In this document: positions 1 through 5,608 of the stretch, one piece after another | How positions within the stretch are numbered: position 1 is the stretch's first letter | Layout: each line of letters opens with the position of its first letter | NCBI GenBank assembly: GCA_022729275.1 | Contig: JALDAH010000014.1 | Span: 1-19,429 of the forward strand | Origin: Candidatus Nanoanaerosalina archaeon | GTDB taxonomy: Archaea; Nanohalarchaeota; Nanosalinia; Nanosalinales; Nanoanaerosalinaceae | Direction of reading: 5' to 3' | DNA length: 19,429 nucleotides | Position numbers and translations under genes: made by a program | Notes under the pieces: generated by a model | The model's database searches: none | Told to the model about the DNA's origin: nothing | Seen by the model: the letters and a program-made list of their open reading frames with translations, nothing else

Positions 1-165
1 GATTACTTCTACGACAAGGCGGTTCCCGATTTGAGGAAAGGTCTCGAAGATTTCAACTTCGGAATCTCAGGGAAAGCAGCTGAGCAAAGACTTGAAGCAC
101 AGATAGAAATGTTTCAAAAATTCTGTGACGAACTTTCAGGAGAGGACATCAGTAAAGAGACCTGA
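1..165 (+). CDS. C-terminal fragment of an unidentified protein (5' end outside the window)
   Basis: Reading frame 1 is open from the first base to a TGA at 163-165 and gives 54 residues, beginning DYFYDKAVPD and ending GEDISKET. The fragment looks helical and charged, has one cysteine, and shows no membrane segment. I do not recognise the family. It is read as a real gene end because the frame is open from the edge, codon use resembles the neighbours, and the stop lies just inside the convergent phospholipase D-like gene, giving a 17-bp tail-to-tail overlap (149-165). Tail-to-tail contacts of this kind recur in this window. An overlapping open stretch starting near 125 in another frame is the antisense shadow of the next gene. 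Confidence 0.6.
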   Translation, partial: DYFYDKAVPDLRKGLEDFNFGISGKAAEQRLEAQIEMFQKFCDELSGEDISKET

Positions 166-1240
166 AAGAATAGAAAAACTGGTTAAGCTGGTTTTCAAGC
201 CAATTTCTTTCGTCCAACTGTTCCTTTGTTACCCTGACCGATTTTTCCAGGTCTTCTTCGAATTCTCTTTTCATTTTGTTAACCGACTTTTTGTTCTCTG
301 TAAACAGGTTTATCTCCCTGTTGGTCAGCACCCCCTGGAAATCGAGGTTCATGCTCCCGACAGTCATCCAGCTGTCATCGATCAGACATGTCTTGGAGTG
401 CAGAAAACTGTCTATGTATTCATAAACTTCAACACCGTTTTCAATAAGTTCCCGGTATAAATTTTTGGTGGCGTGCCTGGCAATCCTCACTTCGGAAAAA
501 TATGCGGGTGTTATGAGTTTGACGTCAACACCTCTGTCAACAGCATCGTAGAGGCTTCTCCTCACTATTTTTTGGGGTACAAAGTACGAATGAACAAGTT
601 TTATTGATTTATCAGCCTTCCGGATTTTTTTGACGTACTCCTTCAGTATGCTGTCTTCAGTTTTTATGTTCCCTCCAAGTATCTTTGTTTTTTCTGGCTT
701 CACGTCCATAATCTCCAGTTCTTTTTCTTTCTTCATAGCGTTCCATGACCTGGCGAATTCGTTTCTTATCTGAATAACAGTATTTTTTCCCTCAACTTCC
801 AAATGGGTATCTTTGATTACCTGGTTCCTAGGAGTATCCGTCTGTTCACATGGTTTAAGATGTTTTTTATCTATATTCATTCCTCCTATATACGCTTTTT
901 TCCCGTCTACCATCATTATCTTTCTGTGATCTCTTAAAATCCATTTCCATATGCCTTTGTAGAGCTTTACAGGGTTGTAATGTATCAGCTCAACTCCCAA
1001 ATCTCTCATCTTCTTCTTCGCTCTCTCAGGGAAATTCCAGCTGCCGAACCCATCAATTATCACTTTTACTTCTACACCTCTTTCTGCCGCTCTGCAAAGA
1101 CCCCTGAAAAATTCTTTACCGATACGATCCCATTTCACTATATAATACTCTAAGAAGATTTCATTTTTCGCTTTATCTATATCTTCAAGCATTTCAGGGT
1201 AAAGGGTCGAACCAAACCTGTGAACCTCTTGTTTTTCCAT
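149..1240 (-). CDS. Phospholipase D / cardiolipin synthase-like protein, two HKD motifs
   Basis: This 363-residue protein has two phospholipase D half-sites. HKD1 is HRKIMMVD (H105, K107, D112) followed by GGMN, and HKD2 is HSKTCLIDD (H281, K283, D288) followed by GSMN. Both copies keep His, Lys and Asp, so an active phosphotransferase is expected. Family members make cardiolipin-type lipids, cleave phosphodiesters or act as nucleases, and sequence alone does not settle which. Bacterial cardiolipin synthases usually carry N-terminal membrane helices; these are absent here, so the enzyme is probably soluble or peripheral. The ATG at 1238-1240 is preferred over an in-frame TTG 15 bases upstream, because GAGGT lies just before the ATG and the TATA-like box at 1270-1280 would start transcription near 1249, downstream of the TTG. 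Confidence 0.85.
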   Translation of the reverse strand: MEKQEVHRFGSTLYPEMLEDIDKAKNEIFLEYYIVKWDRIGKEFFRGLCRAAERGVEVKVIIDGFGSWNFPERAKKKMRDLGVELIHYNPVKLYKGIWKWILRDHRKIMMVDGKKAYIGGMNIDKKHLKPCEQTDTPRNQVIKDTHLEVEGKNTVIQIRNEFARSWNAMKKEKELEIMDVKPEKTKILGGNIKTEDSILKEYVKKIRKADKSIKLVHSYFVPQKIVRRSLYDAVDRGVDVKLITPAYFSEVRIARHATKNLYRELIENGVEVYEYIDSFLHSKTCLIDDSWMTVGSMNLDFQGVLTNREINLFTENKKSVNKMKREFEEDLEKSVRVTKEQLDERNWLENQLNQFFYSFRSLY

Positions 1241-1269
1241 TATAACCTCTTTCAAATAATTCTCACCCT

Positions 1270-1280
1270 ATTTTTATACT
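1270..1280 (-). promoter_or_regulatory. TATA-like box for the phospholipase D-like gene
   Basis: On the minus strand the sequence reads AGTATAAAAATAG, centred near 1275. An archaeal start site about 26 bp downstream would fall near 1249, leaving a leader of roughly 10 nt to the ATG at 1240. Position and composition support it; no start-site data are available. Confidence 0.5.
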
Positions 1281-1358
1281 TTTTAGGCTTTTTTATGATA
1301 TTGGTCCAACAGGTTTGAACGTGTATAATAAAAGAGTTGAGGTCGATTTAATTAGGGT

Positions 1359-1865
1359 ATGAAAGTACCTATATGTAATGAATGTTTGGAAAGTGATGAA
1401 GGTCTCTGCGAAGAATGCGGAGATAAACTTGACGACGGAGTTTTTTCAGAGGTCGCAGTAAACGTCTCAAGGTTCCTGTACAGTCTAAGCGGTCAGATAC
1501 CTACATTAAAAGACGTGGAAATAAAGAAAATTGAGAAAGCAACTGATGCGATCATAGTAGTCACATCGAAAGGAGATGGACCAAGAGTAGTGGGTAAAAA
1601 CGGAGAAGTTGTTAAACAACTTGCTGAAAAGTTCGAAAGATCTATAAGGGTGGTTGAAGACGCTGGAGAACCCGAAGAAGTCATAAAGAACCTTCTGGAA
1701 CCGGTGGAAGTTGCCAGTATAAACACAGTTTACAAACCCGAAGGCATAGAGAAAAAGGTTGTAGTATCAAAAGAAGATGAAAGAAGGGTTCCAATCAGCA
1801 AGAACGAATTCAAGAGCATAGTAAAAGACTTAACAGGCAAATCATTTTCTCTGAGTTTTGAATAA
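1359..1865 (+). CDS. NusA-like KH-domain protein with N-terminal zinc knuckle
   Basis: The 168-residue protein starts with two CxxC pairs (C6, C9, C17, C20), the pattern of a small zinc-binding knuckle. A KH-type RNA-binding domain follows at roughly 55-125, with the diagnostic GxxG loop as GKNG at 79-82. This layout matches a conserved archaeal family usually annotated as a NusA-like transcription elongation factor or KH-domain protein. Its likely role is RNA or ribosome binding, but I know of no firmly established function. A TATA-like TATAATAAAA at about 1324-1333 lies some 30 bp before the ATG, which suggests a nearly leaderless message. The gene is divergent from the phospholipase D-like gene and converges on the VIT1-like gene, with 24 bp between their stops. 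Confidence 0.8.
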   Translation: MKVPICNECLESDEGLCEECGDKLDDGVFSEVAVNVSRFLYSLSGQIPTLKDVEIKKIEKATDAIIVVTSKGDGPRVVGKNGEVVKQLAEKFERSIRVVEDAGEPEEVIKNLLEPVEVASINTVYKPEGIEKKVVVSKEDERRVPISKNEFKSIVKDLTGKSFSLSFE

Positions 1866-1889
1866 ACATTTCTACTTCTAACTTATATT

Positions 1890-2474
1890 CTATATACCGG
1901 CCACACCAAGTATCATGGATAGGATTGCTGTAACGAGACCTGCAAGCAACATCTTGAGAGAATACTTTATCTTTGATTCTTTCGATATATTCCCGAGAAA
2001 ACTTCCAAAAACAACAAGAAGAACCCCAGAAACCGTCATAGAAGCAAAATAAGCAGTATTTAACATTTTTATGACTCCGAACTGCGAAAGCATATACGGA
2101 ATCATTATTAGGAATGCACATAAAAGCGGAGATAAACCATTAACAGTAGCGATAAATGCTGACTGTTTCGAAACATTTTTTTCATGGACCGAACCCTCCA
2201 TATTAGATATCATGCTTTTTTTGAGCTCTTTGAGATCTCCTGTTCGTTCGGCTTTCTCAGTGACATAAGCCCCTGTAACTCCTGAAACCAGTAAACCCAC
2301 AGCTGTACCAGTACCTGAAGAAATAAGTATGGCTGGATCGGAAACTCTGGCAACAAAAGCGCCTACACTGATTCCCAAGACAGTTAATATCCCGTCAAAA
2401 CCATTTAGAACAAAATATCTTCTGGCAATTTTTCCAAACTTGAGTTTAGAGTACTCAGACTTTTTTCCCGCCAT
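1890..2474 (-). CDS. VIT1/CCC1-family metal (iron/manganese) transporter
   Basis: This 194-residue protein has about five membrane helices (near 20-42, 48-72, 107-128, 138-160 and 172-193). The first contains NGFDGILTVLGISVG, a clear signature of the VIT1/CCC1 family, which moves Fe2+ or Mn2+ out of the cytosol (plants and yeast: into the vacuole). The loop between helices 2 and 3 (about 73-105) is rich in E and K but shorter than the metal-binding domain of plant VIT1. It is the last gene of a tight minus-strand operon: the DUF211 gene ends 3 bp upstream, and a two-helix membrane protein precedes that. An EncFtn-like ferritin lies just upstream of the operon, so cytosolic iron handling is the likely theme. 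Substrate choice between iron and manganese cannot be read from the sequence. Confidence 0.85.
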   Translation of the reverse strand: MAGKKSEYSKLKFGKIARRYFVLNGFDGILTVLGISVGAFVARVSDPAILISSGTGTAVGLLVSGVTGAYVTEKAERTGDLKELKKSMISNMEGSVHEKNVSKQSAFIATVNGLSPLLCAFLIMIPYMLSQFGVIKMLNTAYFASMTVSGVLLVVFGSFLGNISKESKIKYSLKMLLAGLVTAILSMILGVAGI

Positions 2475-2477
2475 TTA

Positions 2478-2765
2478 TCATCCCTGAGGGGTTTTTACCT
2501 CATCGATTATGTGTTCTCCACAGACAGCTTCGTCTATAGAATGGATAGTTCCTCCAAGTCTCTGGATCATTTCTTTAATCTCGTCAAAATCCAGCTTGTT
2601 GCCCACAATCGTTATCTTGATGTTGGCAACTTTTTCATCAAGTTCATAGAGAATACCGTTTACAGATTTAACTGAGTCAAGCTCTGACAGCTTCTTCGTC
2701 ACCTCTAACAGAGATGGCTTATGTGGCTTCAAAACATCTAATACAAGTCTTCTAGTGGTCGCCAT
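2478..2765 (-). CDS. DUF211 family protein
   Basis: The 95-residue protein matches the archaeal DUF211 family in length and in its conserved blocks: RRLVLDVLKPHKPSLLE at 5-21, a VKITI-like strand in the middle (here IKITI), and GGTIHSIDEAVCGE toward the end. Known structures of this family show a small ferredoxin-like alpha/beta fold; no biochemical role is established to my knowledge. Here the gene is sandwiched in an operon, with 6 bp separating it from the upstream membrane protein and 3 bp from the downstream VIT1-like transporter. That suggests translational coupling and a role as a cytosolic accessory or sensor for the transporter (inference). H82 and C83-region residues near the C-terminus are candidate metal ligands but are not proven. 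Confidence 0.85.
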   Translation of the reverse strand: MATTRRLVLDVLKPHKPSLLEVTKKLSELDSVKSVNGILYELDEKVANIKITIVGNKLDFDEIKEMIQRLGGTIHSIDEAVCGEHIIDEVKTPQG

Positions 2766-2771
2766 TTTGGA

Positions 2772-3209
2772 TTATATTCGTCTTTTAATCCAGTCTTTTA
2801 ATGTTTTTCTATCCTTGTTTCTCTTCTCTGCTTTAAGAAGTTTTTTCATGTCAAGTTCCTTGTCATCCGCTTCCTGTTTAACCTCTTCAACTGTTTTATT
2901 CACTATTTTGTCATAATTTACATCCAGAGAAACTTCTTCTTTATCTGGTACGAACTCTTCACCTGTCTTGTATTTGGAAGGTTCAAAATCGCTTTTCTCC
3001 AGTTCTTTTTGGACCTTTAGTTCATCAGTTTCTATCCATACGATGAATATACCTATGATTATTATGAAAACCCCGAAACCTCCTGTAAAAAGAACTTCTA
3101 GAGACTCGAAGTGCGTTAGCAGGCCTCTGGCTAAAAAGTCCTGTGTGTACCACCAGATCCCTCCTAATATCATGAACGCGCCAAGAAGTATTTTGTAGTG
3201 TGGTTTCAT
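2772..3209 (-). CDS. Small membrane protein with two helices and a charged cytosolic tail, unknown
   Basis: The 145-residue product has two predicted membrane segments, about 7-25 (ILLGAFMILGGIWWY region) and 39-59 (a glycine/isoleucine-rich helix ending FIVWI). A hydrophilic tail of about 85 residues follows, rich in E, K and D and ending in the basic WIKRRI. I do not recognise the family. It is the first gene of the operon with DUF211 and the VIT1-like transporter, 6 bp ahead of DUF211, so it may be a transporter partner or simply co-expressed. A TATA-like box at 3238-3246 fits a transcript starting near 3216 with a very short leader. Confidence 0.7.
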   Translation of the reverse strand: MKPHYKILLGAFMILGGIWWYTQDFLARGLLTHFESLEVLFTGGFGVFIIIIGIFIVWIETDELKVQKELEKSDFEPSKYKTGEEFVPDKEEVSLDVNYDKIVNKTVEEVKQEADDKELDMKKLLKAEKRNKDRKTLKDWIKRRI

Positions 3210-3237
3210 GATTATCTAGTGATATATTATTGAGGGA

Positions 3238-3246
3238 TTTATTTAA
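3238..3246 (-). promoter_or_regulatory. TATA-like box for the membrane protein-DUF211-VIT1 operon
   Basis: The minus strand reads GTTAAATAAA here, about 33 bp ahead of the ATG at 3209. It lies between the operon and the EncFtn-like gene upstream and implies that the operon has its own promoter. Confidence 0.45.
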
Positions 3247-3270
3247 CTGTTACTTTTTGAGTCTTTAGCC

Positions 3271-3288
3271 AAAAAAATAAAGAAAAAG
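3271..3288 (-). terminator. T-rich termination signal after the EncFtn-like gene
   Basis: Read on the minus strand this is CCCTTTTTCTTTATTTTTTT, starting about 12 bases after the stop codon at 3300-3302. Archaeal RNA polymerase terminates at T-tracts, so this probably ends the EncFtn-like transcript before the next promoter. Confidence 0.5.
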
Positions 3289-3299
3289 GGGAGGAACAG

Positions 3300-3554
3300 C
3301 TAATCGTGGTCCTCGAACATCCTATCCTGTTCAGGATCGTGTTTTCTGATGTATTTCATCAGCATCGCAACGTGTTCCTTCTCCTCATCACGGTTGTGTT
3401 CAAGTATCTTTTTGAGCTCTTTGTCTTCAGTAACTTCAATCCTTTCCTGATACCAGTTTATAGCTTCTATCTCTTCGATAAGGGACTGCCTAGCTCTTTC
3501 CATCTTTAGAGTTTCCTTTGACAGATTTTTTCTTCCTTCATGTTCTCCGGTCAT
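3300..3554 (-). CDS. EncFtn-like (encapsulated ferritin-type) diiron protein
   Basis: This 84-residue, two-helix protein closely resembles the encapsulated ferritin family (Rhodospirillum rubrum EncFtn). Helix 1 carries EEIEAINWYQ (27-36) and helix 2 carries HNRDEEKEHVAM (53-64). Residues equivalent to the EncFtn ferroxidase and entry sites appear intact: E27, E28, E30, W34, Y35, E58 and H61. Family members are half-ferritins that assemble into rings and oxidise Fe2+, normally inside an encapsulin shell. No C-terminal encapsulin-targeting peptide is evident (the end is MFEDHD), and no shell gene lies in the window. The ATG at 3552-3554 is chosen over in-frame TTG/ATG codons 18-24 bases upstream, because GGTG sits 7 bases before it and the TATA-like box at 3581-3594 predicts a start near 3562. 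The first VIT1-operon gene begins 90 bp downstream. Confidence 0.82.
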   Translation of the reverse strand: MTGEHEGRKNLSKETLKMERARQSLIEEIEAINWYQERIEVTEDKELKKILEHNRDEEKEHVAMLMKYIRKHDPEQDRMFEDHD

Positions 3555-3580
3555 TTTTTTCACCAAAACCATATTCAATT

Positions 3581-3594
3581 TCGAATATAAAAAA
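3581..3594 (-). promoter_or_regulatory. TATA-like box for the EncFtn-like gene
   Basis: The minus strand reads TTTTTTATATTCGA, centred near 3588. A start about 26 bp downstream falls near 3562, just ahead of the GGTG ribosome site and the ATG at 3554. It lies back to back with the eL15 promoter. Confidence 0.5.
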
Positions 3595-3614
3595 CCCTTT
3601 GTTTTTACCGTTTT

Positions 3615-3627
3615 CTTTTTAAAGATT
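3615..3627 (+). promoter_or_regulatory. TATA-like box for the eL15 gene
   Basis: TTTTTAAAGATTT is centred near 3619. The expected start near 3645 gives a leader of about 64 nt, which is long compared with the other genes here. The leader contains a CACC that could pair with the ribosome site (see findings). Confidence 0.45.
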
Positions 3628-3708
3628 TATCTCGTTTTTTGGTATGCACCTTTCGATGTGGGAATTTTTTCCTGAAGGAAGAGGCATTGAGTTGCGAGGT
3701 GAACAAAG

Positions 3709-4284
3709 ATGAGTTTTTACAAGTATGTTAGAGAACAGTTCAGGAACCCTGTCCCGGAGATGGAACAGATCTGGAGACAGAGGCTTAAAAAATGGAGAAA
3801 ACAAAACAGGATGAAGAGGATAGAAAATCCTACCCGTTTATCTAAGGCTCGTTCTTTAGGTTACAAAGCCAAACCAGGCGTTGTTCTTGTAAGAGGACGT
3901 ATAAGAAGAGGAGGCCGAAAAAGAAGGAAGATAGGAAAAGGAAGAAGGCCAAAAAGAGCCGGAAGGAACAGGTTCACTCCCAAGAAGAACCTTATGCAGA
4001 TAATGGAGGAGCGTGTCTCAAGGAAGTATCCCAATCTTGTGGTCCTTAACTCTTACCCTGTAGCAAAAGACGCTCAGTACAAATGGTTTGAGCACATAAT
4101 GCTCGATCCTGAGCACCCTGCAGTGAGTAACGACAAAGAGTATTCAAAGATTATCGACCAGAGGGGAAGATCACATAGAGGAAAGACTTCAGCAGGTAAA
4201 AAATCGAGAGGTATGAGAAACAAGGGTAAGGGAGCCGAAAAGGCAAGACCTTCCAACAGAGCTAATAAAAGACAGGCCAACTAG
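3709..4284 (+). CDS. rpl15e: Large-subunit ribosomal protein eL15
   Basis: The 191-residue protein has the hallmark eL15 start, MSFYKYVREQF. It also has the conserved block MKRIENPTRLSKARSLGYKA (35-54), a very basic loop of RGRIRRGGRKRRK type (62-74), and a K/R/G-rich C-terminal tail. eL15 is found in archaeal and eukaryotic ribosomes, not bacterial ones, and packs against 23S rRNA in the large subunit. Length and motifs are normal and complete. A good ribosome site, GAGGTGA, lies 6 bases before the ATG. The gene stands alone on the plus strand and converges with a small minus-strand gene, with 7 bp between the two stop codons. A hairpin plus T-tract at its end is a plausible terminator. Confidence 0.97.
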   Translation: MSFYKYVREQFRNPVPEMEQIWRQRLKKWRKQNRMKRIENPTRLSKARSLGYKAKPGVVLVRGRIRRGGRKRRKIGKGRRPKRAGRNRFTPKKNLMQIMEERVSRKYPNLVVLNSYPVAKDAQYKWFEHIMLDPEHPAVSNDKEYSKIIDQRGRSHRGKTSAGKKSRGMRNKGKGAEKARPSNRANKRQAN

Positions 4285-4317
4285 TACCTGTCTAAAACTG
4301 CTCTTTTTCTTTTTTTA
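4271..4317 (+). terminator. Hairpin and T-tract terminator at the end of eL15
   Basis: GACAGG at 4271-4276 pairs perfectly with CCTGTC at 4287-4292 around a 10-base loop that contains the eL15 stop codon (4282-4284). A T-rich run, TTTTTCTTTTTTT, follows at 4304-4316. The T-tract acts on the plus strand; the hairpin also overlaps the stop of the convergent small gene. Confidence 0.5.
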
Positions 4318-4501
4318 ACTGTTTCAAAGCTTCTTTTTTGCTCTGAAAGAACTCTTCTCTTTTTCTCAACTGCATGCCGAACTCTTTTTCATTAACTTTA
4401 AAGAATAACTTGTAGCCTCCTTCAACCTGTTTAACGGAGGCTGTTCCCTTCAGACTGTCTGTATCTAGTCTCCAGGTGTTTTTATTGATTTTTCCCCACA
4501 T
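4292..4501 (-). CDS. Small conserved-looking orphan protein (69 aa)
   Basis: This 69-residue protein, start MWGKINKNTW, seems to have a short beta-rich N-terminal half (two predicted strands around 20-45: YKLFFKVNEKEFGMQL) and a basic helical tail, KKEALKQLKKEKEQF. I do not recognise the family. It is accepted as a gene because its ATG lies 1 base after the TAA of the histone-fold gene, a spacing typical of translational coupling, and because codon use matches the surroundings. Co-transcription with the histone-fold protein hints at a shared role, possibly nucleic-acid or partner binding, but this is inference. Confidence 0.6.
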   Translation of the reverse strand: MWGKINKNTWRLDTDSLKGTASVKQVEGGYKLFFKVNEKEFGMQLRKREEFFQSKKEALKQLKKEKEQF

Positions 4502-4502
4502 C

Positions 4503-4847
4503 TTATTTCAGAGAAGCTTTGTCTATATCTCTTGCTAACTTGTCTATGTCTTCTTCCATCGCTCTAAGATGTTTGATGATCCTCTCCTTTTCTTTTAGGA
4601 TGTATTCGATGTTTTCATACTTTTTAGCTGCTCTGTCAAGATCCGATTTCTCTATATATGCATTTTCTGTCTTGACCATATTTTCAGCTATCTCTCTTGC
4701 GATGTTCTCAAGCAACAGGTTCAGTCCAAAATAGACAGATTTACGTACATACTGTCCTTCTTTAGTGTTTTCTCTTACTAGATCTACTACTCTTGCATGC
4801 GGAAGCAGCAAGTCCTTTTTTTCAATATCGTCGGGTACTTCTACCAT
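4503..4847 (-). CDS. Non-canonical histone-fold protein with C-terminal helix
   Basis: Residues 14-77 of this 114-residue protein align by eye with archaeal histones. Helix 1 is LLPHARVVDLVREN, loop 1 contains GQYVRKS, and the long helix 2 contains LENIAREIAENMVK, matching LEEMGRDIASEAIK of HMfB. Loop 2 is AYIEKS and helix 3 is DLDRAAKKYE. A charged helix of about 35 residues (80-114) follows, probably a coiled coil. The usual DNA contacts are not evident: the helix-1 arginine aligns with D22, the loop-1 arginine with Y33, and the loop-2 R-K-T with N62-A63-Y64; only the clamp aspartate (D69) remains. It may therefore bind DNA differently or act as an architectural or dimerisation module. GGTGA precedes the ATG, and a TATA-like box lies at 4883-4895. 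Confidence 0.72.
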   Translation of the reverse strand: MVEVPDDIEKKDLLLPHARVVDLVRENTKEGQYVRKSVYFGLNLLLENIAREIAENMVKTENAYIEKSDLDRAAKKYENIEYILKEKERIIKHLRAMEEDIDKLARDIDKASLK

Positions 4848-4882
4848 CTTTTTTCACCAGAATACTATAATATTGGAAATGG

Positions 4883-4895
4883 AAGTATTTTAATT
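4883..4895 (-). promoter_or_regulatory. TATA-like box for the histone-fold gene pair
   Basis: The minus strand reads AATTAAAATACTT, centred near 4890, predicting a start near 4863 and a leader of about 16 nt that includes the GGTGA ribosome site. Confidence 0.5.
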
Positions 4896-5008
4896 GTTTT
4901 GATTGTCTCCACTTTTTTTCTGGTTAAAAGCCTTTGAGATATATCCGAAGATTTCCCGTTCGGAAGCATAATGGAAAAGTTTAAGTTGGTGGATTCTAAT
5001 TTTTTAAT

Positions 5009-5608
5009 ATGGAAGAGCTGATTAAGAACGCCAAGATTGAGATAGAGGAAGATGAAAAAAATGATGAAAGCAGCTCTGAAAACAAGGAACAGGAGAAAAA
5101 ATCGATAAATCCTGAAGACGAAAAATGCTTCTCCGATACGGATTCACAAAAAAACAAGGAAAGAGAAACCAGAGAAGAGAAGATAGATATACTTGTCAGC
5201 GCAGACGAAAAGGATGAAGAAGATTGTCTTGAAAGGAAAGAGGAAAATAGATCCGCAAATTTAAAGGAGAAGAATGAAAATACGGTAAAAGAAGAAAAAA
5301 CTATTGAAGAATCCGAAAATAGATTTTCTGCCAATAAGCCTAAACTTTCAGATAACAGGGATAATCTTAAGAAAGCTATGAGTAAAAAAGAGGAAGAAAC
5401 AGCATCAGAACGCTTCAAAAAACTCAAAGAAAAAGCTAAAGACGAGTTCCTGAAAAAAGAAAAGAGAAAGAAAAGGGAGGAAAACGAAGCATATGTGAGC
5501 GATGGTGTGTACGAAACATCTTCAGATGAAAAAGACAAAAAAGAAAAAAAGTTCAAAAGCCTTAAAGAAAAATACGACAGCTACAGTGACGGAAACATCC
5601 TTTACTAA
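5009..5608 (+). CDS. Highly charged E/K-rich protein, probably disordered or coiled, unknown
   Basis: The 199-residue product is dominated by Glu, Lys, Asp and Ser, with no membrane segment and no recognisable catalytic motif. Two related basic segments occur near the C-terminus, RFKKLKEKAKD (about 135-145) and KFKSLKEKYDS (about 182-192), which may be a short duplicated binding motif. The N-terminal IEEDEKNDE (12-20) is also present in the acidic linker of the HerA-like protein at 15100. The ATG is probably leaderless: a TTTAAG-type box at about 4980-4986 lies some 27 bp upstream. Its stop at 5606-5608 directly abuts the stop of the convergent metallophosphoesterase. The opposite strand is open for 560 bases as a Ser/Phe-rich frame, judged an artefact of the E/K-rich codons. 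Confidence 0.65.
   Translation: MEELIKNAKIEIEEDEKNDESSSENKEQEKKSINPEDEKCFSDTDSQKNKERETREEKIDILVSADEKDEEDCLERKEENRSANLKEKNENTVKEEKTIEESENRFSANKPKLSDNRDNLKKAMSKKEEETASERFKKLKEKAKDEFLKKEKRKKREENEAYVSDGVYETSSDEKDKKEKKFKSLKEKYDSYSDGNILY

Noticed and set aside
1493..2121. Minus-strand frames overlapping the KH gene and the VIT1-like gene
   Set aside because: They lie antisense to the KH gene or in another frame of the VIT1-like gene, lack ribosome sites and recognisable domains, and are explained as shadows.
4945..4963. Small hairpin CCGAA/TTCGG in the divergent gap before the charged protein
   Set aside because: A five-pair stem with a nine-base loop is expected by chance and is not followed by a T-tract or placed at a promoter core.
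4996..5556. Long minus-strand open frame rich in Ser, Phe and Leu opposite the charged protein gene
   Set aside because: Its composition is exactly what the complement of GAA/AAA/GAT-rich codons produces, it has no ribosome site, and the plus-strand frame has a good start, promoter and fits the convergent neighbour.
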